Source: an uncultured SAR86 cluster bacterium (GTDB lineage Bacteria; Pseudomonadota; Gammaproteobacteria; Magnimaribacterales; D2472). From it: 64,000 nt of DNA. Position 1 is the stretch's first letter. The number at the start of each line of letters is the position of its first letter. Positions 28,815 to 38,983 of this stretch are shown here, one piece after another. The notes beneath the pieces are model-generated. The model ran no database searches. It saw nothing but the letters and a program-made list of their open reading frames with translations, and was not told where the DNA came from. Location: positions 1 to 64,000 of the forward strand of contig CACOPA010000005.1 in the NCBI GenBank assembly GCA_902628925.1. Direction: 5' to 3'. Position numbers and translations under genes: made by a program.

Positions 28815-29465
28815 ATGTTTGAAAAGCTTGGTCTTGAAAAAATTCAGTACGATGTTCCTGAGTTTCATTTGGCTTTTATCCACAAAAGCTTCGATAAAAA
28901 ACGTAACAACGAAAGACTAGAATTTTTGGGCGATGCCATCCTTGAGACGGTTATCAGCGAGTTATTATTTAATAAGTTTGGTGATGCTAACGAGGGGTTA
29001 CTAACTCGAATGAGGTCAACTCTTGTCAGTACAGAAAATTTAAACCTCATTTGCAGAGAATATGAGCTTCACAAAGGTCTCAAGATGTCTAAAGGAACAC
29101 TTAACCTTCCTGATACACACAAGGATAAAATTTATGCAGGACTTGTAGAGGCAGTCATTGGTTCGGTATTTGTTATTGAGGGTTACCAAAAATCTAAACA
29201 ACTTATTGAAAAGTTATTCATCAATCAGCTCGAAGGCCTTGAAGCTAAGGACTCCTTTAAGGATGCAAAAACCTTTTTGCAAGAATATTGCCAAAGTAAG
29301 TCGTTGCCATTGCCAGAATATCAATGTGATGTTCGTGAAGATGATCAGTCCTTTAACTGTGTCGTTAGATTCAACGGAGTGGACTACCTTTCAAATCAAA
29401 AATCAAAAAAACTTGGCGAACAGGATTTAGCTAGTCAAATTATTGCCAATCTAAATCTATCATGA
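28815..29465 (+). CDS. rnc: Ribonuclease III
   Basis: Cleaves double-stranded RNA in rRNA maturation and regulation. The signature NERLEFLGDAILE with its metal-binding acids and a second acidic site (DKIYAGLVEAVIGSVF) mark the nuclease domain; a double-stranded RNA-binding domain occupies about 150-216. 216 residues (E. coli 226). Its stop overlaps the era ATG by 4 bases. Confidence 0.95.
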   Translation: MFEKLGLEKIQYDVPEFHLAFIHKSFDKKRNNERLEFLGDAILETVISELLFNKFGDANEGLLTRMRSTLVSTENLNLICREYELHKGLKMSKGTLNLPDTHKDKIYAGLVEAVIGSVFVIEGYQKSKQLIEKLFINQLEGLEAKDSFKDAKTFLQEYCQSKSLPLPEYQCDVREDDQSFNCVVRFNGVDYLSNQKSKKLGEQDLASQIIANLNLS

Positions 29466-30364
29466 GCACAAGGTCTGGTTATGTTTCAATTATAGGCAAA
29501 CCTAATGTTGGTAAATCAACTCTCTTAAATGAGTTGCTGGAAAAGAAAATATCTATAACTGCTGACAAATCACAAACCACTAGAAATAACATCATGGGAA
29601 TAAAAACTCATGGTGAGACACAAATTATTTTCTTGGATACTCCAGGCATCCACACCAAAAAAACAAAGGTTCTTAATAAGGTTCTTAATAAATCAGCCCA
29701 AGGGGTGATTGAGGACTCTGACCTTATATTGTTTTTAGTTCAAAGAAACCAGCTGGATGAGCTAGATCAAAAAGTATTGGATATTCTCAAGGGTACTGAT
29801 CAGCAAGTTATATGTGTGATCAATAAGATCGATCAGCTAACAGATAAACAAAAACTTCTACCCTTCATAGAAAGACTATCTAGCCAATATGACTTTAGGG
29901 CAATTGTTCCTATTTCAGCACTTAAAAAAAATGGTATTGATGACTTGATTAATACCATTATTGATTTGCTCCCAGAAAATCCTCATTTATTTCCAGAAGA
30001 TTATGGCAGCAATTTTGCTGAAAACTCCTTTTACATAAGTGAAATTGTTAGGGAAAAGCTTACCAGAACACTCGGAGATGAAATACCTTATGAGCTTTAC
30101 GTGAGCGTTGAAACCAATGAAGTTAAAGGCAAAGTGAGAAACATTGGCGTGATCATCCATGTAGCAAAACAAAGCCAAAAAAATATTGTTATTGGAAACA
30201 ATGGCGACATCCTTAAAAAGATTGGCAAGGCAGCTCGACTTGATCTTGAAGAGACTTTGGGCGAAAAAGTTATGTTGAAATCTTGGGTAAAAGTAAAAAA
30301 GAATTGGAGTAAGAGTTTAGAACACATTCAAGGCCTTGGAATTGGAGGCAATCAAGATGCATAA
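29462..30364 (+). CDS. era: GTPase Era
   Basis: GTPase needed for 16S rRNA processing and 30S assembly. G1 GKPNVGKSTLL, G3 DTPGIH, G4 NKID and the C-terminal KH RNA-binding domain (IVIGNNGDILKKIGKAAR) are all present in 300 residues. Starts inside the rnc stop (ATGA) and overlaps recO by 8 bases, suggesting coupled translation. Confidence 0.96.
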   Translation: MSTRSGYVSIIGKPNVGKSTLLNELLEKKISITADKSQTTRNNIMGIKTHGETQIIFLDTPGIHTKKTKVLNKVLNKSAQGVIEDSDLILFLVQRNQLDELDQKVLDILKGTDQQVICVINKIDQLTDKQKLLPFIERLSSQYDFRAIVPISALKKNGIDDLINTIIDLLPENPHLFPEDYGSNFAENSFYISEIVREKLTRTLGDEIPYELYVSVETNEVKGKVRNIGVIIHVAKQSQKNIVIGNNGDILKKIGKAARLDLEETLGEKVMLKSWVKVKKNWSKSLEHIQGLGIGGNQDA

Positions 30365-31049
30365 GGAATGGGAGCCTTGTTTCGTTTTGCATACAAGACC
30401 ATTTAGCGACACTTCATTGATAGTTGATATATTTTCTCTGAATCATGGGAGGATGTCAGTACTTGCAAAGGGTGCCAAAAAACCTAAGTCGAAGTACTTT
30501 GGACACCTTACTCCTTTTCGCCACGTAAGACTGACATATTCAGGAAAATCTGATCTTAAGACTTTAAATGAGATTGATTCGTCTTTGATTGATCATGGAA
30601 ACTCAAATCAACTCTCAACTTATAGTTATTTGTATATAAATGAACTGCTACTAAAAATCTTACCGCAGCATATTCCAAACAAAGAATTGTTTAATTTATA
30701 TCAAGCTTTTGTTGATAGCTTTGCTACCTCTACATTCAAGGAAGAAAGTCTTCGATGTTTCGAGTTAGATCTTTTGGATGTGTTGGGCTTTGGAATCAAT
30801 TTTGATACCGATTCACTCAATAATTCAAATCTAGAAAATGATCAGAAATATCAATTTGTACCTGAATCGGGGTTTAGAGCTTCTAACGATAATGGAAATT
30901 TCACTAAAGCAGAACTTGTAAAAGTAAAAGATAGAGAATTAACTGAGATTGATAAACATAAACTTAAAACTCTCACCCAAGCTGCAATTGCTGCATGTCT
31001 GGATGGAAAAGACTTGAACAGTCGGTCTACTTTTAAGAGGTTAAGCTAG
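30357..31049 (+). CDS. recO: DNA repair protein RecO
   Basis: Helps load RecA at gaps with RecF/RecR. The N-terminal OB fold reads CFVLHTRPFSDTSLIVDIFS and GRMSVLAKGAKKPKS. I use ATG 30357 (230 residues; MHKEWEPCFVLH) rather than TTG 30336. No zinc-finger cysteines are visible in the middle, as in many proteobacterial RecO. In most gammaproteobacteria pdxJ comes next; here acpS follows directly, sharing one base. Confidence 0.9.
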   Translation: MHKEWEPCFVLHTRPFSDTSLIVDIFSLNHGRMSVLAKGAKKPKSKYFGHLTPFRHVRLTYSGKSDLKTLNEIDSSLIDHGNSNQLSTYSYLYINELLLKILPQHIPNKELFNLYQAFVDSFATSTFKEESLRCFELDLLDVLGFGINFDTDSLNNSNLENDQKYQFVPESGFRASNDNGNFTKAELVKVKDRELTEIDKHKLKTLTQAAIAACLDGKDLNSRSTFKRLS

Positions 31050-31426
31050 TGATTTATGGAGTAGGAGCAGATATTTGTAAGCTTAGCCGAATTGAATCCA
31101 TGAAAAGCTTGGACACCTTTGCTGAAAAAATACTATCCGATAACGAAAAAAAGATATTTTTTAGTAAAGATGAAACACAAAAAATTAAATTCCTCGGATT
31201 GCAATTTGCAGCCAAAGAGGCCTTTGTAAAAGCGTTAGGCACAGGGTTTAAAAAACCCATGATGCCAAACCAAATTTCAGTTCTGCGAAATGATGAGGGT
31301 AAGCCAATCATTGAATTTGATGAATCAATAAAATCTTTCATAAATGATTTGGGTATCAAATCTTCACATGTTAGTCTTAGCGATGATGGTGGTTATGCCG
31401 TTGCATTTGTAATACTTGAAGCATGA
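31049..31426 (+). CDS. acpS: Holo-[acyl-carrier-protein] synthase
   Basis: Transfers 4'-phosphopantetheine from CoA to acyl carrier protein. The GTG-started 125-residue protein has the motif GVGADICKLSRIE with the metal-binding Asp and QFAAKEAFVKALGTG with the catalytic Glu-Lys region. Overlaps adk by 4 bases. Its place after recO without pdxJ is notable. Confidence 0.94.
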   Translation: MIYGVGADICKLSRIESMKSLDTFAEKILSDNEKKIFFSKDETQKIKFLGLQFAAKEAFVKALGTGFKKPMMPNQISVLRNDEGKPIIEFDESIKSFINDLGIKSSHVSLSDDGGYAVAFVILEA

Positions 31427-32067
31427 AAAAAATAATTTTATTGGGCCCACCTGGTGCTGGAAAGGGCACCCAAGCAGATAAGATCTGTCAAACTTTAAAC
31501 ATTCCAAAAATCAGCACCGGCGATATGCTTAGAGAAGCTATTGCAACTGGCAATGAATTGGGTGAGCGGGTAGATCAGATTATGAAATCCGGTGCCCTAG
31601 TATCTGATGACATTATCTTAGAATTAATTCTGGATAGAACTACAAAAAATGATTGTGCTAATGGCTACCTTTTTGATGGCGTCCCAAGAACCTTAGGTCA
31701 AGCAAATCTCTTTGATCAAAATAATATTTTATTCACACATGTGCTTGAGTTGCAGGTTGAGAATGAGCAAATTATTAATAGGATGTCGGGAAGACGCTGG
31801 CATCCCGGTTCTGGTAGGACTTATCATATAACTTTTAATCCTCCCAAAAATGAGGGTATTGATGATGAGACGGGTGAGCCTTTAATTCAGCGTGATGATG
31901 ACCTCCCTGAGACCGTAAAGAAACGTCTCGATGTTTATCATCAAGAAACTAAACCGCTGGTAGATTTTTACACAAATAAATCTTCTGAAAGTGACCTTGT
32001 TTATGCAACTGTGAATGGTGATCAGTCCGTGGATGATGTCTTTCAAGAAATACAAAATCATATTTAG
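31423..32067 (+). CDS. adk: Adenylate kinase
   Basis: Balances AMP, ADP and ATP. The P-loop is LLGPPGAGKGTQ at residues 5-16, the NMP-binding part ISTGDMLREAI, and a long LID (GRRWHPGSGRTYHITFNPP) without zinc cysteines, the gram-negative type. 214 residues, as in E. coli. Confidence 0.97.
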   Translation: MKKIILLGPPGAGKGTQADKICQTLNIPKISTGDMLREAIATGNELGERVDQIMKSGALVSDDIILELILDRTTKNDCANGYLFDGVPRTLGQANLFDQNNILFTHVLELQVENEQIINRMSGRRWHPGSGRTYHITFNPPKNEGIDDETGEPLIQRDDDLPETVKKRLDVYHQETKPLVDFYTNKSSESDLVYATVNGDQSVDDVFQEIQNHI

Positions 32068-32072
32068 GTAAT

Positions 32073-32732
32073 TTGAAAATATTAGCTTTTGATATCGGGT
32101 CGAATTATTCTTCAATCGCACTTCATGATGATGGCAACATAAATTCTTTTACCGTGCCAGCATCACCAAGACAAAGACCTGATTGGGACTATCTTTTTTC
32201 AAAACTTGAGTTGATACCAAACCAAATATTAAATTCTCTAGATGGTTTGGCATATGCGAATGGGCCAGGTTCCTATACTGCTTTGAGGAGCACAGCTGTA
32301 TTCTTAAAAGCTATAGCTTATGCAAAGAATATACCTATTTTTCCTATCTCAAACCTTGAGGTGTTGGCTTGGCAAGCTAAGGACTGGATGGACTCATTTC
32401 CTGTTGAGATAAACGTTGCTTTAAATGCTGATCAAGCTAAGTTTTACCATGCATCGTATAAGCTTTCGTCACAAAATATTGAAACCGTATCCTCGCCAAA
32501 GATATGCTCCTCAGAGGAGTTAGAAAAGATAGCTAGCAAAGTAAAGATTTTGGTTGGTGAGGGATGGTTGTTATTATCAGATAAAGAGAATCTTCTTAAA
32601 TCTGTTCAAGCAAATGCTAGTTCAGTTGTATCTTTGGCATTGCACTATATAGACCAAGGCAATCACTTTGATAACATTGATGTTAATCCTATTTACTTAT
32701 CAGAAATAACCTTTAAGAAACTAAATTCATGA
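32073..32732 (+). CDS. tsaB: tRNA t6A biosynthesis protein TsaB
   Basis: Partner of TsaD in making N6-threonylcarbamoyladenosine on tRNAs. The 219 residues begin MKILAFDIGSNYSSIAL (TTG start) and contain the family segment LAYANGPGSYTALRS. This is the ASKHA-fold pseudo-enzyme of about 220-230 residues. It starts 5 bases after adk and overlaps uppP by 4. Confidence 0.9.
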   Translation: MKILAFDIGSNYSSIALHDDGNINSFTVPASPRQRPDWDYLFSKLELIPNQILNSLDGLAYANGPGSYTALRSTAVFLKAIAYAKNIPIFPISNLEVLAWQAKDWMDSFPVEINVALNADQAKFYHASYKLSSQNIETVSSPKICSSEELEKIASKVKILVGEGWLLLSDKENLLKSVQANASSVVSLALHYIDQGNHFDNIDVNPIYLSEITFKKLNS

Positions 32733-33514
32733 GCGATTATTTTCTTGCAATAATTCTGGCTGTCATCCAAGGTTTAACTGAGTTCTTACCAATATCTAGC
32801 TCAGCTCATTTGCTGTTCCCCACACTTATTTTCGGAACCAATGATTTGGGTTTACTTTTTGATGTGGCAACTCATTTAGGGACATTGCTGGCAGTGATCA
32901 CCTATTTTAGAAAAGATTTGGTGGAGATATTTGCAGCGTGGTGCCCCGGGTTAAAAAATAATCAGCAACGCTTCAATGAGGGTCTTATGCTGATCGTTGG
33001 GACCTTGCCCATTATTATCATTGGACTTCTTTTCAGGGATTACTTTTCTGTTCGCCCAAGTCTTGATGGGATTGCGTATGCAAATTTAATTTTTGCAGGA
33101 CTTCTCTTAGGTGCATTTTTAATTAGTTCCAAAAATAAATCTTATGCTGAGATAACCATGTTATCTGCATTAGTGATTGGTTTATTTCAAATTTTTGCAC
33201 TATTTCCAGGAGCCTCTCGCTCTGGGATGGCGATCACCGGCGCGCTTTTTATGGGTCTTTCACTTAAATCAGGTTCTAAATTTGCATTTTTATTGAGTAT
33301 CCCAACGATTCTAGCTTCACTAATATTGCTTGTCTTTGACGAGCTTGGCTCCATCAGCATTACTGAGATTTATCTAATGTTGATTGGCATCTTTGTATCG
33401 GCTTTTATTGCCTTTTTTACCATCAAATATTTCTTAAAATTTGTAAATCATATTGGTATGGTGCCGTTTGTTATATATAGGATTGTCTTGGGTGCTGCTA
33501 TCCTGATGATATGA
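32729..33514 (+). CDS. uppP: Undecaprenyl-diphosphatase
   Basis: Recycles the undecaprenyl carrier for peptidoglycan and polysaccharide synthesis in the inner membrane. The 261-residue, multi-span protein has the active-site motifs GLTEFLPISSSAHL and FPGASRSGMAITG. Alternating hydrophobic segments account for most of the length. Coupled by 4-base overlaps to tsaB and rsmJ. Confidence 0.95.
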   Translation: MSDYFLAIILAVIQGLTEFLPISSSAHLLFPTLIFGTNDLGLLFDVATHLGTLLAVITYFRKDLVEIFAAWCPGLKNNQQRFNEGLMLIVGTLPIIIIGLLFRDYFSVRPSLDGIAYANLIFAGLLLGAFLISSKNKSYAEITMLSALVIGLFQIFALFPGASRSGMAITGALFMGLSLKSGSKFAFLLSIPTILASLILLVFDELGSISITEIYLMLIGIFVSAFIAFFTIKYFLKFVNHIGMVPFVIYRIVLGAAILMI

Positions 33515-34248
33515 ACTTTGACCTGATCAATCTTGGTGGGCTTGAGTCTAAGAGATTGAATGAGCTTGAGACTCAATTAAACCTGATCTCCACTAGCACG
33601 ATCAATCTTGATCATGATAGTTTGGTGTTTCAAGAAGATAGCCTTTATTTTAATTTTAAAAAGGAGAGGGCATTAACCCCTCTTAAGATTGATATCCAAA
33701 AGGGCGCACTTGGATGGCGATTGGCTAGACCACAACACGAAACACACATAAAAAAAGCCATTGGCAAAACAGAACGGCCATTAAGAATTTTAGATGCTAC
33801 TGCCGGTTTGCTTGGAGACTCAATGATTATGCTTGCGCTTGGTCACTCAGTTACTGCTTATGAACAAAGTAAAATTTTATACACGATGTTAGATAATGAA
33901 CTGAATCATTTAGCTGAAACAGATTCTAATTTATTAAACCTTAAACTGATTAATTCTAATGTTTGCGAAGCAAACTTTAATGATAAGAGTTTTGATGTTA
34001 TTTATTTTGATCCCATGTATCCTGAAGATAAAGCCTCAAGTGCAAGGAGATCGGATTTAAAAAAAATTAATTCTATACTTGAGATTGAGGGTCTTGCTAG
34101 CGACCCAGAATCAACATTTACCTATCTCCGTAATATTCCAAGCACAAAGTTAATTGTTAAAAGACCTCTCAAAGCAGATGCTTTTAAAGGCAGCATTAAT
34201 TATCAGATTACAGGTAAATCAGTTAGGTTTGATATCTATCTCAATTAA
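33511..34248 (+). CDS. rsmJ: 16S rRNA (guanine-1516-N2)-methyltransferase
   Basis: Methylates G1516 of 16S rRNA with SAM. Recognised from the conserved KGALGWRLARPQHETHIKKA, the SAM-site LDATAGLLGDSMIMLALGH and the catalytic DPMYPEDKASSARR. 245 residues (E. coli 250). Starts within the uppP stop and ends in TTAA shared with the convergent proA. Confidence 0.92.
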   Translation: MNFDLINLGGLESKRLNELETQLNLISTSTINLDHDSLVFQEDSLYFNFKKERALTPLKIDIQKGALGWRLARPQHETHIKKAIGKTERPLRILDATAGLLGDSMIMLALGHSVTAYEQSKILYTMLDNELNHLAETDSNLLNLKLINSNVCEANFNDKSFDVIYFDPMYPEDKASSARRSDLKKINSILEIEGLASDPESTFTYLRNIPSTKLIVKRPLKADAFKGSINYQITGKSVRFDIYLN

Positions 34249-35495
34249 CTACGAGTTTGTCCTGAGCCGCGCACCACATATTTAAAACTTGTAAGTTGCT
34301 CAAGACTAACAGGCCCACGGGCATGAAATTTTCCAGTGGCGATTCCTATTTCTCCACCCATGCCAAATTCACCACCATCGGCAAACTGAGATGAGGCATT
34401 GATCATCAATATCGCACTGTCAAGTTGATTGATAAAGTGGTCTTGAGAATTTTTGTCTTCACTAATAATTACATCAGTATGACCCGTACCGTGTTTTTGA
34501 ATGTGTTCAACCGCCTCCTTAATATCATCAACTATTTTTATACTCAGGATTGGGCTTAGATATTCTGTGTCCCAGTCAATGTCATTTGCTTGTGTTACGC
34601 GATCATCAAGCTTTACAGTCTTTTCACAGCCTCGAATTTCGCATCCTTCTCCAATCAAGCTGTCTAAAATGCCACTTAATTGTTCACTTGAATCCTTGTG
34701 AATTAAAAGAGTCTCAAGTGCCCCGCAAATTCCTGGCCGCCTCATTTTTGCGTTTGTTACTACTGAAATCGAAGTATTGAGATCAGCACTTTTATCAATG
34801 TAGGTATGGCAGATGCCCTCCAAATGACCAAATACTGGAATAGTTGCTGAGTCCTGCACGGCCTGAACAAGACTTTTTCCACCTCGTGGCACTATTACAT
34901 CGATCGCTCCGTCAAGACCTTTCAACATATGAGTTACCATTTCTCTATCTTTAATAGGGATAATTTGAACGATGCCCTTTGGTAAGTTCATATCACTTAA
35001 CGCATCTCCAAAACAATTAACTATTGCTTGTGAGGATCTCAAGCTATCACTCCCGCTTCTTAATACAACAGCGTTACCAGACTTGATACTAAGAGCGCTG
35101 GCATCAGCAGATACATTTGGTCTGCTTTCAAAAATTATTCCTATGGTTCCTAGTGGAGTTCTAACCCTTGAAATGTCCAGACCATTTGGGCGCTTCCATG
35201 TATCAAGGATAGTGCCAACAGGATCAGGGAGTTTGACGATATTATTCAGAGTATCAATGATTCCATCAATTCGTTCGTCATCGAGGCGAAGCCTATCAAT
35301 AAAAGCATCGTCTTTTGAGTTTGAAAGTGCGTCTTCAACATCAAGATTATTAGCTAATAGAATTTTTTTTCTAGATTGATGAATATTCTTAGTAGCTTTG
35401 ATTAGAAGATTATTTTTTGATTTGGTGGACATTGAATTCAGCACGGACACCGCAGCCTTTGAATTTGTACTAATTTCTTGTACTAATTTATTCAT
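34245..35495 (-). CDS. proA: Gamma-glutamyl phosphate reductase
   Basis: Second step of proline synthesis, reducing glutamyl 5-phosphate with NADPH. The aldehyde-dehydrogenase fold shows GTIGIIFESRPNVSADA, DVIVPRGGKSLVQAV and the catalytic cysteine in MRRPGICGALETLL. 416 residues, the usual size. Begins within the last 4 bases of proB. Confidence 0.95.
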   Translation of the reverse strand: MNKLVQEISTNSKAAVSVLNSMSTKSKNNLLIKATKNIHQSRKKILLANNLDVEDALSNSKDDAFIDRLRLDDERIDGIIDTLNNIVKLPDPVGTILDTWKRPNGLDISRVRTPLGTIGIIFESRPNVSADASALSIKSGNAVVLRSGSDSLRSSQAIVNCFGDALSDMNLPKGIVQIIPIKDREMVTHMLKGLDGAIDVIVPRGGKSLVQAVQDSATIPVFGHLEGICHTYIDKSADLNTSISVVTNAKMRRPGICGALETLLIHKDSSEQLSGILDSLIGEGCEIRGCEKTVKLDDRVTQANDIDWDTEYLSPILSIKIVDDIKEAVEHIQKHGTGHTDVIISEDKNSQDHFINQLDSAILMINASSQFADGGEFGMGGEIGIATGKFHARGPVSLEQLTSFKYVVRGSGQTRS

Positions 35496-36265
35496 GATTT
35501 ATTAAACCATGTGGATGGCACAGATTTTTTTAATCTTAGCAAAGGATTAGCAGCATCCCCCTTAGTAATCACCATATTTGAATTCATGCTCAACATTATT
35601 TTTGCAGCCTCAATTTTAGAAGTCATACCACCTTTACCGCTTTTGCTTGCTTTGCCAGCCATGGCATGAATGTCTTTAGTGACTTTTGATACCTGTCTAA
35701 TGAGTGTTGATTGATTGGTTTGACCGTTAAATGATTCATAAAGTCCTTCAACTGAAGATAACATGATCAATAAGTCAGCTTTAAAAATTTTTGCTAATTT
35801 TGCAGCAAGCAAATCGTTATCCCCAAACTGAATTTCATCTGTAGCTGTTGTATCGTTTTCATTAACGATAGGAAGCACCCTATAGCGGTGCAGTTGATTT
35901 ATTGTTTTTAAAGCATTTCGTGCATCCTTAGCAGTCTGAATTTCTTTAGGGGTTAAGAGAACTTGACCTACATCGATTGAATGAGCACTAAATGCTGCCC
36001 TCCATGCCTTAATCAACTCCAATTGACCTACGGCTGCAAGCGCCTGAGATTCTTCAATTAATTCAACATTTTTTATATTTAATAATCTTTTGCCTATGGC
36101 TATAGCTCCTGATGAAACCAAGATAATTTGTCTATTTTTCAAGGTCGCAATATCTTGGGCAATATTACTCAAAATTTTTTTTCTAACCCTGCCATGTTCA
36201 TCGGTAAGGACAGCTGAACCCACCTTAACAATAATTTTTTGATGATGTTTTGAAAGTCTAGACAT
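35492..36265 (-). CDS. proB: Glutamate 5-kinase lacking the PUA domain
   Basis: First step of proline synthesis. The amino-acid-kinase domain is complete: IIVKVGSAVLTDEHG, LVSSGAIAIGKRLL, NENDTTATDEIQFGDND, and GKGGMTSKIEAAKIML. From ATG 36265 it has 257 residues, against 367 in E. coli, because the C-terminal PUA domain is absent. A TTG at 36298 could add 11 residues. It is coupled to proA, so regulation by proline feedback rests on the kinase domain alone. Confidence 0.92.
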   Translation of the reverse strand: MSRLSKHHQKIIVKVGSAVLTDEHGRVRKKILSNIAQDIATLKNRQIILVSSGAIAIGKRLLNIKNVELIEESQALAAVGQLELIKAWRAAFSAHSIDVGQVLLTPKEIQTAKDARNALKTINQLHRYRVLPIVNENDTTATDEIQFGDNDLLAAKLAKIFKADLLIMLSSVEGLYESFNGQTNQSTLIRQVSKVTKDIHAMAGKASKSGKGGMTSKIEAAKIMLSMNSNMVITKGDAANPLLRLKKSVPSTWFNKS

Positions 36266-36385
36266 GGATGAAGAATTACTAATTAATGCGTGGTTCAATT
36301 ATTTAAGCCACATTCTAAAACCATATTTTTTTTTATTCTATGGCAAATCACTTTTTATATTTTTTCGTAAGATCTCAGATTAAAT

Positions 36386-36470
36386 TGGTGCCCCATATCT
36401 GAGTCGAACAGATACTCCCGAAGGAACGCGATTTTGAATCGCGCGCGTCTACCAATTCCGCCAATGGGGC
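36386..36470 (-). tRNA. tRNA-Leu(CAA)
   Basis: The minus strand folds as an 85-nt class II tRNA: acceptor stem GCCCCAT/ATGGGGC, anticodon stem CGCGA/TCGCG with loop TTCAAAA (anticodon CAA), a variable arm around TTCCTTCGGGA, T arm ATCTG-TTCGACT-CAGAT and an encoded CCA. It lies between proB and queA, divergent from queA. Confidence 0.95.
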
Positions 36471-36519
36471 AAGCGTGTCATTGTAGCTGAGTTCAACATC
36501 TTTTAGAATGAGCTTCCTA

Positions 36520-38657
<2,138 letters not shown>

Positions 38658-38666
38658 GGAGTTTTC

Positions 38667-38978
38667 ATGGAAGAAACAGCAGTTCAAAGTCCGGGTTTTT
38701 TTGACCCAACCCTTTTTTTATTAATCGGGATGTTGGCCATCGTTTATTTCATGCTAATTCGCCCGCAAAATAAACGAGCTAAAGAACTTCAACAAATGCT
38801 TGGCGCACTCGAAAAAGGTGATGAGGTTGTTGCTGCGAGTGGAATTTTAGGCAAGATTAAAGACATTAAAGGAGATTATGTTTCTATAGAAGTTAGCCCA
38901 AGCATAACTTTTAAATTACAAAAGACAGCAATCTCTGGCACTTTGCCAAAAGGAACCATTGATTCAATCAATAAATAA
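38667..38978 (+). CDS. yajC: Preprotein translocase subunit YajC
   Basis: Small inner-membrane accessory of SecDF. One membrane span at about 12-32 (PTLFLLIGMLAIVYFMLIRPQ) is followed by the conserved RPQNKRAKE and a small soluble domain (GDEVVAASGILGKI). 103 residues, family-typical. SD AAGGAG is clear. Confidence 0.94.
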   Translation: MEETAVQSPGFFDPTLFLLIGMLAIVYFMLIRPQNKRAKELQQMLGALEKGDEVVAASGILGKIKDIKGDYVSIEVSPSITFKLQKTAISGTLPKGTIDSINK

Positions 38979-38983
38979 TTACA

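Noticed and set aside
28876..28884. Perfect DnaA box TTATCCACA inside rnc
   Set aside because: Single box within a coding region with no partners; likely chance.
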